The position numbers and the translations under genes were made by a program. This document shows positions 52,555 through 61,501 of a stretch of DNA of 64,000 bases, piece by piece (positions within the stretch are counted from its first letter, which is position 1; each line of letters opens with the position of its first letter). The DNA is from Rhodococcus sp. CH91 (GTDB lineage: Bacteria; Actinomycetota; Actinomycetes; Mycobacteriales; Mycobacteriaceae). The notes below the pieces were generated by a model. That model worked only from the letters and a program-made list of their open reading frames with translations. It was not told the origin of the DNA and did not search any database. The stretch covers positions 127,484-191,483 of the forward strand of contig NZ_JAKFYR010000006.1 of assembly GCF_022554085.1 (NCBI RefSeq), given 5' to 3'.

Positions 52555-54069
52555 GTGAACCAGTTCATCGCGGCGATCGACCAGGGCACCACGTCCAGCC
52601 GGTGCATCATCTTCGACCACGACGGGCGCATCGTGTCGATCGCGCAGAAGGAACACCGCCAGTTCTTCCCGCGCTCGGGGTGGGTGGAGCACGACCCGGA
52701 GGAGTTGTGGCTCAACACCCGCGAGGTGGTCGCTGCTGCCGCCGCCAAGGCGGAGTTGCGGCGCCGCGACATCGCGGCGATCGGAGTGACCAATCAGCGG
52801 GAGACCACAGTGGTCTGGGACCGCAGGACCGGCCGCCCCGTCCACAACGCGATCGTCTGGCAGGACACCCGGACCGACACACTCGTCGGGGAACTCGCCG
52901 GTGACGCGGGACCCGACCGCTACCGCGAGATCACCGGCCTCCCGCTGTCGACCTACTTCGCCGGCCCGAAGGTCCGCTGGATCCTCGACAACGTCGACGG
53001 TGCCCGCGAACGCGCGGAGGCCGGCGACCTGGCGTTCGGCACCGTGGACAGCTGGATTCTGTGGAATCTCACGGGCGGGATCGGCGAGGAAGGGCAACCA
53101 CCCGGCCTGCACATCACCGACGTCACCAACGCCTCCCGCACCCTGCTGATGAATCTCGAAACCCAGCAATGGGATCCGACCATCTGCGCCGACTTCGGCA
53201 TCCCGGAGTCGATGCTGCCGGAGATCCGTAGTTCGTCCGAGGTGTACGGGCACGCCCGAGAACGCGGCCCGCTCGCCGGTGTCCCCATCGCAGGCATCCT
53301 CGGCGACCAGCAGGCGGCGACCTTCGGCCAGGGCTGCCTGTCCCCCGGCGAAGCGAAGAACACCTACGGCACCGGCAATTTCCTGCTCCTCAACACCGGC
53401 ACCACTCCGGTCCGCAGCGAACACGGCCTGCTCACCACCGTCTGCTACCGGCTCGGCGATGCCCCCGCGGTCTACGCGCTCGAAGGATCGGTCGCCGTGA
53501 CCGGTTCGCTCGTGCAGTGGCTACGCGACAATCTCGGGATCATCCGGACCGCCGACGAGATCGAGACCCTCGCGGCAACCGTTCCCGACAACGGCGGCGC
53601 CTATTTCGTGCCGGCCTTCTCCGGATTGTTCGCTCCGCGTTGGCGACCGGACGCCCGGGGAGTCATCGCCGGTCTGACGCGCTTCGTCGGGAAAGGCCAT
53701 CTGGCGCGTGCGGCGCTCGAGGCGACCGCCTACCAGACCCGGGAGGTGATCGAAGCGATGCACGCCGACTCCGGTGTCGACCTGCACACGCTCAAGGTCG
53801 ACGGCGGCATGGTGGTCAACGACCTGCTGATGCAGTTCCAGTCCGACATCCTCGGCGCCCCGGTCGTGCGCCCCGTGGTCTCGGAGACGACCGCGCTCGG
53901 GGCCGCCTACGCAGCGGGGCTCGCCGTGGGGTTCTGGAAGGACGAAGAGGACGTACGCAGGAACTGGGCTGCCGACCGCACCTGGGAGCCCGCCATGGCC
54001 GCCGAGGAACGCGAGCGACTGTTCGGCGAATGGAACAGGGCGGTCGAACGCACCTACGACTGGGCGTGA
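52555..54069 (+). CDS. glpK: glycerol kinase GlpK
   Basis: A 504-residue FGGY-family kinase that phosphorylates glycerol with [12 protein letters not shown] (ADP/Mg site), [24 protein letters not shown] and [18 protein letters not shown] are the family hallmarks. Full length. The GTG is preceded by GAGGA. Product feeds glpD next door. The last 16 bases overlap the convergent MerR gene. Confidence 0.97.
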   Translation: MNQFIAAIDQGTTSSRCIIFDHDGRIVSIAQKEHRQFFPRSGWVEHDPEELWLNTREVVAAAAAKAELRRRDIAAIGVTNQRETTVVWDRRTGRPVHNAIVWQDTRTDTLVGELAGDAGPDRYREITGLPLSTYFAGPKVRWILDNVDGARERAEAGDLAFGTVDSWILWNLTGGIGEEGQPPGLHITDVTNASRTLLMNLETQQWDPTICADFGIPESMLPEIRSSSEVYGHARERGPLAGVPIAGILGDQQAATFGQGCLSPGEAKNTYGTGNFLLLNTGTTPVRSEHGLLTTVCYRLGDAPAVYALEGSVAVTGSLVQWLRDNLGIIRTADEIETLAATVPDNGGAYFVPAFSGLFAPRWRPDARGVIAGLTRFVGKGHLARAALEATAYQTREVIEAMHADSGVDLHTLKVDGGMVVNDLLMQFQSDILGAPVVRPVVSETTALGAAYAAGLAVGFWKDEEDVRRNWAADRTWEPAMAAEERERLFGEWNRAVERTYDWA

Positions 54070-54926
54070 CCGTGAGCGGGTGAGAAGCCCGCCGGGACAG
54101 GATGGACGACGCGGGTGCGCATGGCGTGCTCCCCCACCTCACCGGGGTCGTCGAGGTAGTACTCGCGCACCGGCCCGGTCGCCTCGAGTTCGTGCGCGGC
54201 CAGGAAGGTGAACACGGAGTGATAGGCGACCGGCAGCAGCGACGGTGGTCCGGTGAAATCGACACCGGCGAACAGACCACCGGGCATCGACGTGATGCCG
54301 ATACGGCTGCCACCCGCGATATCGATTCGGCTGCCGCCCCTGCCTGCGTCCGGTGCACCGGATCCGGGTAGCTCGAGGCCGACACCGAAGTCCACCATGC
54401 CGTCGAGTGCGGCCGGGTACCGTCCGAGCACCGTCGCCGAGGTGTCGAAGCCGAGTTCCCGCGCCCTATCCGTCAGGGCACCGATCGCCGCGACGACGGC
54501 CCGGTCGAGATCGTCCGCGGCCGCGGAGTCCTCACGCCAGAGCACGGTTCGCTCCTCGACGGCGTACAGGTGCACCGGGGGCGGTGCGGCGACAACGCGT
54601 TCCAGCGATCCGACGAGTTCGAGCGACCGGGCCGCACGGGCGGCCTCCTCCTCGATCCTCGCCCGCTCGGCGGCCAGGACGTCCGCACTGCCGTGGTCCG
54701 CGACGATCCGCCGGATCGCCGGGATCGACACCCCGGCCTGCCGGAGCAGTCCGATGCGGAGCGCGGTCGCGAGCTGAGTCGTCTCGTAGTAGCGGTATCC
54801 GGTGTGGGGGTCGACCCGGGCAGGCAGGAGCAGCTCTTCGCGCTCGTAGTGCCGCAGCGCTTTCACGGTCAGCCGGGAGGACCGCGCGAAATCGCCGATG
54901 CTCATCTGCCCGAATCGGTCTCCCAC
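54054..54926 (-). CDS. MerR-family regulator with GyrI-like ligand domain
   Basis: A 290-residue MerR protein. The winged helix [21 protein letters not shown] begins at about residue 8, a dimer coiled-coil covers 80-115, and the rest resembles a GyrI/SOUL-type effector domain ([16 protein letters not shown] region). It probably senses small cationic or hydrophobic molecules, like BltR-type regulators. The GTG is preceded by AGGAGG. It is one base downstream of a VOC gene on the same strand, so the two form an operon. Confidence 0.88.
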   Translation of the reverse strand: MGDRFGQMSIGDFARSSRLTVKALRHYEREELLLPARVDPHTGYRYYETTQLATALRIGLLRQAGVSIPAIRRIVADHGSADVLAAERARIEEEAARAARSLELVGSLERVVAAPPPVHLYAVEERTVLWREDSAAADDLDRAVVAAIGALTDRARELGFDTSATVLGRYPAALDGMVDFGVGLELPGSGAPDAGRGGSRIDIAGGSRIGITSMPGGLFAGVDFTGPPSLLPVAYHSVFTFLAAHELEATGPVREYYLDDPGEVGEHAMRTRVVHPVPAGFSPAHGHAQS

Positions 54927-54927
54927 C

Positions 54928-55353
54928 TCAGCCCTCCTGTCCGCCCACCACCGCGCCGCCGGCGAGCACCTCGCCGGAATACGGGATCACCGTGATCACG
55001 TCCACGAGCACCCCGTCGGGATCGACGGTCATGAAGTGCCGCTGACCGAACTCCTCGTCGCGAAGATCGAGGGCGATCTCGTGTCCGGCTGCCACGGCCC
55101 GGGCGTGGACGGCGTCGACGTCGTCCACTTCGACGGACACGAGAACGCCCGTCGGCGTTCCGCGGAAACCGTCCGGCACGGTCTCGTGGCCGAGGACGAC
55201 GAGGCCGAGTTGGACGGTCTCGTCTCCGCCGTGCAACTGGACGTACCAGTCGCTGTCGAAGACGACCGTCAGATCGAGCAGGTCGCGGTAGAAGTCCCGG
55301 CTGCGGCGGACATCGGCGGCGGGTACGACAGGGAAGATGCTTCGTGTGGTCAT
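54928..55353 (-). CDS. VOC-family (glyoxalase-like) protein
   Basis: A 141-residue vicinal-oxygen-chelate protein. The paired beta-alpha-beta-beta-beta units are clear: FPVVPAADVRRSRDFYRDLLDL and VEVDDVDAVHARAVAAGHEI, ending FMTVDPDGVLVDVITV. Metal ligands are not obvious, so it may bind or sequester a compound (bleomycin-resistance-like) or act as an isomerase. It is cotranscribed with the MerR regulator, suggesting an inducible response to a small toxic compound. Confidence 0.85.
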   Translation of the reverse strand: MTTRSIFPVVPAADVRRSRDFYRDLLDLTVVFDSDWYVQLHGGDETVQLGLVVLGHETVPDGFRGTPTGVLVSVEVDDVDAVHARAVAAGHEIALDLRDEEFGQRHFMTVDPDGVLVDVITVIPYSGEVLAGGAVVGGQEG

Positions 55354-55417
55354 GTCTCCACCCTCGTCCCTCCCCCTGGGGGAGAGTCCATACCCGCCGC
55401 CGATCCCGTGCGAGGGG

Positions 55418-56815
55418 TCAGTCGAGATCGTCGTGACGCATGAGCTGACGCGCCGCCTCCGTCACCGACCCGCTGAGCGACGGGTAGACGGAGAAGGTCT
55501 GCGCGAGGTCGTTGACGGACAGATTGTTCTGTACGGCGAGCGCGATGGGCAGGATCAGTTCGGATGCGTTGGGTGCCACCACGACGCCGCCGATGACCAC
55601 ACCGGTCGCGGGACGGCAGAAGATCTTCACGAAACCGCGCCGCAGGCCCGACATCTTGGCGCGCGGATTGGTGTTGAGCGGGAGCATCACCGTGCGGGCG
55701 GGCACCTCACCCTTGTCGATGGTCGCCTGGCTCACACCGACGGCGGCGATCTCGGGCCGGGTGAACACCGCAGCCGCAACCGTTTTCAGCTTGATGGGGC
55801 TCACACCCTCACCGAGTGCGTGGTACATCGCGATACGGCCCTGCATCGCCGCGACGGAGGCCAGGGGCAGCAGGCCCGTGCAGTCACCCGCGGCGTAGAT
55901 ACCCGGCACGGCCGTGCGGGAGACGCGGTCGACCGGCAGATAGCCGCCCCGATCGAGTTCGAGCCCGACCTTCTCGAGGCCGAGATTGCTCGTGTTGGGC
56001 ACCGAACCGACGGTCATCAGCACGTGACTGCCCTCGACGACACGTCCGTCGGCGAGCAGTACACGCACTCCGTCGTCCGTTCGTTCGACGACGTCGGCGC
56101 GCGCGTGCTTGACGAGCGTCACACCGCGTTCGGTGAGCACGTCCTCGAGCACGAGAGCGGCGTCCTCGTCCTCGTGCGGCAGAATCCGGTCGCGGCTCGA
56201 GACCACGGTGACCCGAACCCCCACCTCCGTGTAGGCGGAGACGAATTCGGCGCCCGTCACACCCGAGCCGACCACCACGAGATGCTCGGGCAGCGTGTCG
56301 AGGTCGTAGAGCTGACGCCAGGTGAGGATCCGCTCCCCGTCCGGTTGCGCTCCGGGCAGGACCCGCGGGCTCGCACCGGTCGCGATGAGCACGACATCGG
56401 CGTCGAGTACCTTCTCCTCACCGGTCGGCAGCTTCGCACGCACCTGGTGGGCTGCCATGCCGGGCTGCGAGTCGACGAGTTCACCGTAACCGGAGAACAG
56501 CGTCACCCCCGCGGCCTCGAGCTTGGTCCGGATGTCCGCGGACTGCGCGCGGGCGAGACTCTTGACGCGAGCGTGTACCTGCGGGAGGGACACCGCGGCG
56601 CGTTCGAGCTCGATGCCCAGGTCGGCGGCACGTCGCATGTCGGTGCGCACGCCGGTCGAGGCGATGAACGTCTTGGAGGGGACACAGTCGAAGAGCACAC
56701 ATGCGCCGCCGATCCCGTCCGAATCGATCAGTGACACCGTTGCGCCGTACTGTGATGCCACCAGCGCCGCCTCGTATCCTGCGGGGCCACCGCCGATGAT
56801 GACGATCCGGGTCAT
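55418..56815 (-). CDS. lpdA: LpdA-type NAD(P)H quinone reductase
   Basis: A 465-residue pyridine nucleotide-disulfide flavoprotein. FAD site IIGGGPAGYEAAL, NAD site VVGSGVTGAEF and GDCTGLLPLASVA are intact. The redox region reads ACVLFDCVPSK, so both cysteines (Cys39, Cys44) are present, whereas M. tuberculosis LpdA (Rv3303c) has lost one. The carboxy-terminal HPTxSE dyad of true lipoamide dehydrogenases is YPSLSG here (Tyr444), so lipoamide activity is unlikely; quinone reduction is expected, as for Rv3303c. ATG 56815 is chosen at the FAD motif. Confidence 0.9.
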   Translation of the reverse strand: MTRIVIIGGGPAGYEAALVASQYGATVSLIDSDGIGGACVLFDCVPSKTFIASTGVRTDMRRAADLGIELERAAVSLPQVHARVKSLARAQSADIRTKLEAAGVTLFSGYGELVDSQPGMAAHQVRAKLPTGEEKVLDADVVLIATGASPRVLPGAQPDGERILTWRQLYDLDTLPEHLVVVGSGVTGAEFVSAYTEVGVRVTVVSSRDRILPHEDEDAALVLEDVLTERGVTLVKHARADVVERTDDGVRVLLADGRVVEGSHVLMTVGSVPNTSNLGLEKVGLELDRGGYLPVDRVSRTAVPGIYAAGDCTGLLPLASVAAMQGRIAMYHALGEGVSPIKLKTVAAAVFTRPEIAAVGVSQATIDKGEVPARTVMLPLNTNPRAKMSGLRRGFVKIFCRPATGVVIGGVVVAPNASELILPIALAVQNNLSVNDLAQTFSVYPSLSGSVTEAARQLMRHDDLD

Positions 56816-56981
56816 TGCTCTCCTCTGTATCGATTCCGAAGGGTGTCGGGTCGTGCCGCACGTGGACGCCTGGTGAGCACACACGTCACCCACAACGCTA
56901 TGCCACCGCCCCTCGTTCGCGCACAGCGGCCGGTGGGCCCGGCACGCAGCGCCCCTGCGCCGGCCAGGCCGCAGGACGGGT

Positions 56982-56987
56982 TAGCCT
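56982..56987 (+). promoter_or_regulatory. -10 box of the GGCT-like gene, leaderless start
   Basis: TAGCCT ends 7 bases before GTG 56995. This favours GTG 56995 over the in-frame ATG at 56989, which lies within the promoter. Confidence 0.5.
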
Positions 56988-56994
56988 TATGCTC

Positions 56995-57465
56995 GTGCCG
57001 ATCTACGCCGCCTACGGGTCCAACATGCATCCGGAGCAGATGCTGACGCGCTGCCCGCACTCGCCGATGGCGGGAACAGGCTGGCTGCACGGCTGGCGAC
57101 TGACCTTCGCGGGGGCCGACATCGGCTGGGAAGGCGCCCTGGCCACGGTCGTCGAGGACGCCGATTCGAAGGTCTTCGTCGTGCTCTACGACGTGACGGA
57201 GGACGACGAGCGCAGCCTCGACCGGTGGGAGGGGGCCGAACTCGGCTTCCACCGCAAGATCCGGGTCCGCGTCGACACCGCGGACGGCCCCGTGCTCGCG
57301 TGGCTGTACGTCGTGGACGGCTACGAGGGCGGCCTTCCGTCGGCCCGCTATCTCGGTGTGATGGCCGACGCCGCAGAGATCGCCGGGGCCCCCGCCGAAT
57401 ACGTGCGGGATCTGCGCACCCGCAACAGCCGCAATGTCGGCCCGGGACGCCCCGACGGCTTCTGA
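56995..57465 (+). CDS. gamma-glutamylcyclotransferase-like protein
   Basis: A 156-residue protein of the GGCT/AIG2 fold. YAAYGSNMHPEQM at the amino end is the substrate loop YGSN; the catalytic Glu is in RWEGAELGFHR. Members form 5-oxoproline from gamma-glutamyl compounds or modify other gamma-glutamyl substrates. In this bacterium, which makes F420 with a poly-glutamate tail, a link to that is possible but unproven. The start agrees with Rv3304. It converges on amiA with a double hairpin between. Confidence 0.85.
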   Translation: MPIYAAYGSNMHPEQMLTRCPHSPMAGTGWLHGWRLTFAGADIGWEGALATVVEDADSKVFVVLYDVTEDDERSLDRWEGAELGFHRKIRVRVDTADGPVLAWLYVVDGYEGGLPSARYLGVMADAAEIAGAPAEYVRDLRTRNSRNVGPGRPDGF

Positions 57466-57476
57466 CAGCGGTACGT

Positions 57477-57515
57477 GCGCCACGGAATTCCGTGGCGCGC
57501 AGCGCGAACCGCGCT
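57477..57515. terminator. paired hairpins between convergent genes
   Basis: A 22-base perfect palindrome at 57477-57498 (9-bp stem, AATT loop) is followed at 57501-57515 by AGCGCG-AAC-CGCGCT (6-bp stem). Both lie between the GGCT and amidohydrolase stop codons and can end transcripts in both directions. Confidence 0.7.
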
Positions 57516-57529
57516 CCGGGCGGAGATCG

Positions 57530-58687
57530 TCACCCGGCTCCGAGAACCAGATTCGTCATCACCCGCACACCCACGGCCAGCGCCCGCTCGTCGAGATCGA
57601 AGGTGGGCTGGTGGATGTCGAGCTCGGGCCCTGCCCCCGACCACACACCGAGCCGCCCCATGGCACCCGGGATGTGCTCGAGATACCACGAGAAGTCTTC
57701 TCCGCCACCGGATTGCGGAGTGTCGGCGAGAGCGTCGGGGCCGGTCGCGCGGATGGCGTCCTCGAACATGTGCGCCGAGACCTGGTCGTTGACCACGGGC
57801 GGGACACCGCGCCGGTAGTTCAGCTCGTAGCTGACGCCGGTCGGGGCGAGCAATCCGTGCACGATCTCCCGCACCATCGGTTCGAGCAGGTGCCACGTCT
57901 CGTGGTCACCGGTGCGGACGGTGCCCGCGAGCATTCCGGTGCGCGGAATCGCATTCGGCGCCTTGCCGGCGCTGACCGCGCCCCACACCATCACGGTCCC
58001 GGTACGCGGATCGATGCGCCGGCTGAGCATTCCCGGCAGACCCGTGATGACCGCACCGAGGCCGTAGACGAGATCACTCGTCAGGTGCGGTCGCGAGGTG
58101 TGGCCGCCGGGTGAATCGAGGACGAGTTCGACGGTGTCCGCCGCCGAGGTGATCGCTCCGACGCGCATGCCCACCTTGCCTGCCTCGAGCCGGGGATCGC
58201 AGTGCAGCGCGAAGATGCGCGAGACGCCGTCGAGCCCGCCCGCCGCGATCACGTCGAGTGCCCCACCGGGCATGACCTCCTCCGCGGGCTGGAACACCAG
58301 CCGGACACCGACCGGCAGTTCGGGCATCGACGCGAGAGCCAGTCCCGCGCCGAGCGCTACCGTGGTGTGGGCGTCGTGACCGCATGCGTGGGAGACCCCG
58401 GGGACCGTCGACTCGAACGGCAGGCCGGTCGCTTCCTGCAAGGGCAGCGCGTCCATGTCGGCGCGCAGGGCGATCCGCGGCCCCTCGGAGGGGCCCAGAT
58501 CGCAGATCAGGCCCGTGCCCCTGGGCAGAACCTTCGGTGCGAGACCGGCCGCCCGGAGATGTTTCGCGACGAACTCGGTGGTGGCGTACTCCTGTCGGGC
58601 CAGCTCCGGATTCGCGTGGATGTGACGGCGCCAGGCGGACAGGTCGCCGGTGTGGCGATCGAGCCACTTCTCCACATACGGATTCAT
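57530..58687 (-). CDS. amiA1: M20 amidohydrolase AmiA-like
   Basis: A 385-residue M20D metallohydrolase. Zinc site motifs HACGHDAHTTVALG and QPAEEVMPGGA are present, with catalytic Glu in the latter, and GGEDFSWYLEHIPG near the end. Family members hydrolyse N-acyl amino acids or indole-type amides. The ATG overlaps the amiB stop (ATGA), so the pair is coupled, as in Rv3305c-Rv3306c. The double hairpin terminator follows. Confidence 0.9.
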   Translation of the reverse strand: MNPYVEKWLDRHTGDLSAWRRHIHANPELARQEYATTEFVAKHLRAAGLAPKVLPRGTGLICDLGPSEGPRIALRADMDALPLQEATGLPFESTVPGVSHACGHDAHTTVALGAGLALASMPELPVGVRLVFQPAEEVMPGGALDVIAAGGLDGVSRIFALHCDPRLEAGKVGMRVGAITSAADTVELVLDSPGGHTSRPHLTSDLVYGLGAVITGLPGMLSRRIDPRTGTVMVWGAVSAGKAPNAIPRTGMLAGTVRTGDHETWHLLEPMVREIVHGLLAPTGVSYELNYRRGVPPVVNDQVSAHMFEDAIRATGPDALADTPQSGGGEDFSWYLEHIPGAMGRLGVWSGAGPELDIHQPTFDLDERALAVGVRVMTNLVLGAG

Positions 58688-59844
58688 CGGCGCCCGGCCT
58701 CTTCGAGAAGCAGTGCACGGCGGACCGGATCGGTCGCCGCGCGCACCGCGGTCCCCACGAGCGCACGAGCCCCGTCGAGTACTGCCCGGTCGGCGGATTC
58801 GGTGACACACGCGGCAGCGAACGCCGCCTGATGTGTGACCGCGCCACCGGAATCGAGTCCGATGACCGGATGGATTCCCGGCACCACGTTCGTCACATTT
58901 CCCATGTCGGTACTGCCCAGGGGGCGCGCTCCTTCCTCCTCGACGGGCAGCGGTCGGCGCCCGAGACCGATGATCTCCTCACGATATGCCTGCACCAGCC
59001 AGGGGTCCGGAGTGAGTTCGGTGTAGGTGGGCGAGACCGTCCGGATCCGGTGGTCGCATCCGGTGGCCAGAGCACCGGCCGCGAAGCAGTTGCGCGCGCG
59101 TCCGACGAGGTCGTCGAGCAGTTCGCTCGATCCCGCTCGCAGGTAGTACAGCAATTCGGTGTGGCTCGGCACGATGTTCGGCGCGGTCCCGCCCTGGGCG
59201 ACGATCCCGTGGATCTGCTGCCCCGGGTGCAGGTGCTGCCGCAACAGTCCCACCGCGACCTGCGCCACGGTCGCCGCGTCGGCAGCGTTGAGTCCGTACT
59301 CGGGGGCTGCGGAGGCGTGTGCTTCGCGACCTTCGTACTCGACGGCGATGTCGGCGAGCGCGAGCGAGGTCGCTCCCGTGATGTCGAACGGGCCGGGATG
59401 CACCATCATCGCCGCCCCTACCCCGTCGAAGACGCCCCGCTCGAGCATGATCACCTTGCCGCCGCCCGTTTCCTCCGCGGGTGTACCGATCACCCGCACG
59501 GTGACGCCGAGTTCGTCGGCGAGCGCCGCGAGACCGAGACCGGCCCCCACGGCCGCCGCCGCGATGATGTTGTGCCCGCACGCGTGCCCGATGCCGGGCA
59601 GGGCGTCGTATTCGGCGCAGAACGCGACGACGAGTTCGCCGCTCCCGAACCGCGCGTCGAATGCCGTGGGCAGATCGGCGATACCCGTCTCCACCTCGAA
59701 GCCACGGGCGCGCAGCACGTCGACGATCTTGGCTGCGCTGCGATATTCCTCGAACGCGAGTTCCGGTTCGGCATGGATCGAATGCGACAGGCCGAGGAGG
59801 GTGTCGGAGGCAGCCTCGATCACCGCGGCGTAGTCGGTCGTCAC
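58684..59844 (-). CDS. amiB1: M20 amidohydrolase AmiB-like
   Basis: A 386-residue M20D metallohydrolase, paralogue of the next gene but in the p-aminobenzoyl-glutamate-hydrolase-like branch. [15 protein letters not shown] and [12 protein letters not shown] hold the metal and catalytic residues; the lid domain contains [15 protein letters not shown]. Substrate unknown. GTG start at 59844. Overlap of 4 bases with amiA. Confidence 0.9.
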   Translation of the reverse strand: MTTDYAAVIEAASDTLLGLSHSIHAEPELAFEEYRSAAKIVDVLRARGFEVETGIADLPTAFDARFGSGELVVAFCAEYDALPGIGHACGHNIIAAAAVGAGLGLAALADELGVTVRVIGTPAEETGGGKVIMLERGVFDGVGAAMMVHPGPFDITGATSLALADIAVEYEGREAHASAAPEYGLNAADAATVAQVAVGLLRQHLHPGQQIHGIVAQGGTAPNIVPSHTELLYYLRAGSSELLDDLVGRARNCFAAGALATGCDHRIRTVSPTYTELTPDPWLVQAYREEIIGLGRRPLPVEEEGARPLGSTDMGNVTNVVPGIHPVIGLDSGGAVTHQAAFAAACVTESADRAVLDGARALVGTAVRAATDPVRRALLLEEAGRR

Positions 59845-59926
59845 GCCGTCCAGTCTGTCATGTCGATCGCGCGCCGACCGACCGGTCGACCCGCCGGCCG
59901 GAAGACGTCCCCGGAGATCGGCGGGG

Positions 59927-60625
59927 TCAGCCCAGGGCGAAGTTCGATGCGTCGGTCCGGATCTCGAGTGCCGCGATCAGCGGGGCGTGCAGACCGCGTT
60001 TGATGCCCGCCAGATTCGGGCCGCGGGTCGCCGTGAGGGCCGCAGCACGCTCGACCGCGGCGGCCAGGACCTCCTCGCCGTCCACGGCCTGCTCGGCGAT
60101 ACCTGCCTGCACCGCTTCCTCGCCGCCGTAACGACGCCCCGTGGTGATCGCCTCGACCGCCGTCTGGATCGGCAGGCGAGCACGGATCAGCGCCGACATA
60201 CCGACGGTGAACGGCATGTTCAGCAACACCTCGGGCAGGCTCCAGAACCCCCGGTCGGCGCGCACGACCCGGAAGTCGTGCACGAGTGCGAGCATCGCTC
60301 CGGCGCCGAAGGCGTGTCCTTGCACTGCGGCGACGGTCGCCGCCGGGAAGGTGAGCAGTCGCACGTAGAGGTCGTGGACGGAGTCCAGATAACCCGGCAG
60401 GTCCGGCAGGTTCGCACCGACCCAGTCGATGTCGAGTCCGTTGCTCCAGAACTTGCCGGTCGCTGCGGTCACGAGTGCCGCAGGACCCTCGTGCGCCTCG
60501 ACCTCGTCGAGCAGGGAGTGGATCGCGGCGAGACGATCCGGATGGAATCGGTTCTCGGAGATCTCCACGTCACGGTCGCCGAGGTGGAGGACGAAGACGT
60601 CGCCGTCACGTTCGAGGTAAGGCAT
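59927..60625 (-). CDS. enoyl-CoA hydratase/isomerase family protein
   Basis: A 232-residue crotonase-fold protein. [15 protein letters not shown] and [22 protein letters not shown] match the two oxyanion-hole regions; the usual catalytic glutamates are not obvious at both places, so an isomerase or hydrolase role is possible. Short relative to the 260-residue norm. ATG 60625 is used because TATGCT ends 7 bases before it, while the earlier ATG at 60637 falls in the -10 box. A TetR-like palindrome overlaps its upstream promoter region. Confidence 0.85.
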   Translation of the reverse strand: MPYLERDGDVFVLHLGDRDVEISENRFHPDRLAAIHSLLDEVEAHEGPAALVTAATGKFWSNGLDIDWVGANLPDLPGYLDSVHDLYVRLLTFPAATVAAVQGHAFGAGAMLALVHDFRVVRADRGFWSLPEVLLNMPFTVGMSALIRARLPIQTAVEAITTGRRYGGEEAVQAGIAEQAVDGEEVLAAAVERAAALTATRGPNLAGIKRGLHAPLIAALEIRTDASNFALG

Positions 60626-60632
60626 GCGCGTC

Positions 60633-60638
60633 AGCATA
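60633..60638 (-). promoter_or_regulatory. -10 box of the enoyl-CoA hydratase gene
   Basis: TATGCT on the minus strand ends 7 bases before ATG 60625; a leaderless start. The palindrome at 60647-60660 lies directly upstream, over the spacer and -35 region. Confidence 0.6.
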
Positions 60639-60646
60639 GCGCCTAC

Positions 60647-60660
60647 TTACCCGCGAGTAA
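60647..60660. promoter_or_regulatory. TTACCCGCGAGTAA palindrome in echA/deoD interval
   Basis: A 14-base near-perfect inverted repeat (TTAC-CCGCGA-GTAA, one mismatched pair) centred between the divergent enoyl-CoA hydratase and deoD promoters. It overlaps the -35 to spacer region of the hydratase and lies about 15 bases upstream of the deoD -10 box. TTAC...GTAA palindromes are typical of TetR-type fatty-acid regulators in actinobacteria; the exact regulator is not known here. Confidence 0.6.
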
Positions 60661-60674
60661 CATCCCCTTGCGAC

Positions 60675-60680
60675 TAGGGT
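60675..60680 (+). promoter_or_regulatory. -10 box of deoD, leaderless start
   Basis: TAGGGT ends 8 bases before ATG 60689. Confidence 0.45.
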
Positions 60681-60688
60681 CCGGTGGC

Positions 60689-61501
60689 ATGGGAGAAGCC
60701 GATCACCTCTTCGACCCCGAAGCCGCGGCGCATGCCGCCGCCGCCGCTCTCGCAGAGCGGACGGGCGTCCCCGAACACAGCGTCGCCGTCGTCCTCGGCT
60801 CCGGGTGGCGCGCCGCCGTCGAGAGTTTCGGCTCTCCCGTCGCCACCGTGCCCATGAGCAGCCTTCCCGGATTCTCCCCACCGACCGCAGCGGGCCACGC
60901 CGGGAACATCCACTCGGTGCGTGTCGGGGACACGGCGGTACTCGTCCTCGCCGGACGCATCCACGCGTACGAGGGTCACGACCTCGCGCGCGTCGTCCAC
61001 CCCGTGCGCACCGCGATCGCGGCCGGGGCGCGCACCGTCGTCCTCACCAACGCCGCCGGCGGGATCGACCCCGGGTTCTCTGTGGGACAACCGGTTCTCA
61101 TCTCCGACCATCTCAACCTCACCGGGCGCTCACCGCTGGTGGGGGCCCACTTCGTCGACCTCGTCGACGCCTACTCCGCAGAGCTTCGCGGTCTCGCCCG
61201 GGAAATCGATCCGTCGCTGCCCGAAGGGGTCTACGCGGGCCTGCCCGGCCCGCACTACGAGACCCCGGCGGAGATCCGGATGCTCCGCACGCTCGGCGCC
61301 GATCTCGTCGGCATGTCCACGGTGCACGAGACGATCGCCGCGCGCGCCGCCGGCGCGCGGGTGCTCGCCGTATCCCTGGTCACCAATTCCGCGGCCGGCA
61401 TCACCGGAGAGCATCTCGACCACGCAGAGGTACTCGCCGCGGGCCGCGCGGCCGCGACCCGGATGGGCGACCTGCTGCGGGATCTGGCGGCCCGGCTGTG
61501 A
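60689..61501 (+). CDS. deoD: purine nucleoside phosphorylase DeoD
   Basis: A 270-residue trimeric-type PNP that phosphorolyses purine nucleosides (inosine, guanosine) to base and ribose-1-phosphate. The sequence [11 protein letters not shown] is the phosphate loop, [10 protein letters not shown] the ribose/base entry, [11 protein letters not shown] and [14 protein letters not shown] the active site, with [12 protein letters not shown] near the end. Cotranscribed with pmmB by a GTGA overlap, so ribose-1-phosphate may be handed to the mutase. Start chosen from leaderless spacing. Confidence 0.95.
   Translation: MGEADHLFDPEAAAHAAAAALAERTGVPEHSVAVVLGSGWRAAVESFGSPVATVPMSSLPGFSPPTAAGHAGNIHSVRVGDTAVLVLAGRIHAYEGHDLARVVHPVRTAIAAGARTVVLTNAAGGIDPGFSVGQPVLISDHLNLTGRSPLVGAHFVDLVDAYSAELRGLAREIDPSLPEGVYAGLPGPHYETPAEIRMLRTLGADLVGMSTVHETIAARAAGARVLAVSLVTNSAAGITGEHLDHAEVLAAGRAAATRMGDLLRDLAARL

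Noticed and set aside
60635-60637. ATG 60637 as the enoyl-CoA hydratase start
   Set aside because: It lies within the TATGCT -10 box; ATG 60625 has the right spacing and begins the conserved sequence.
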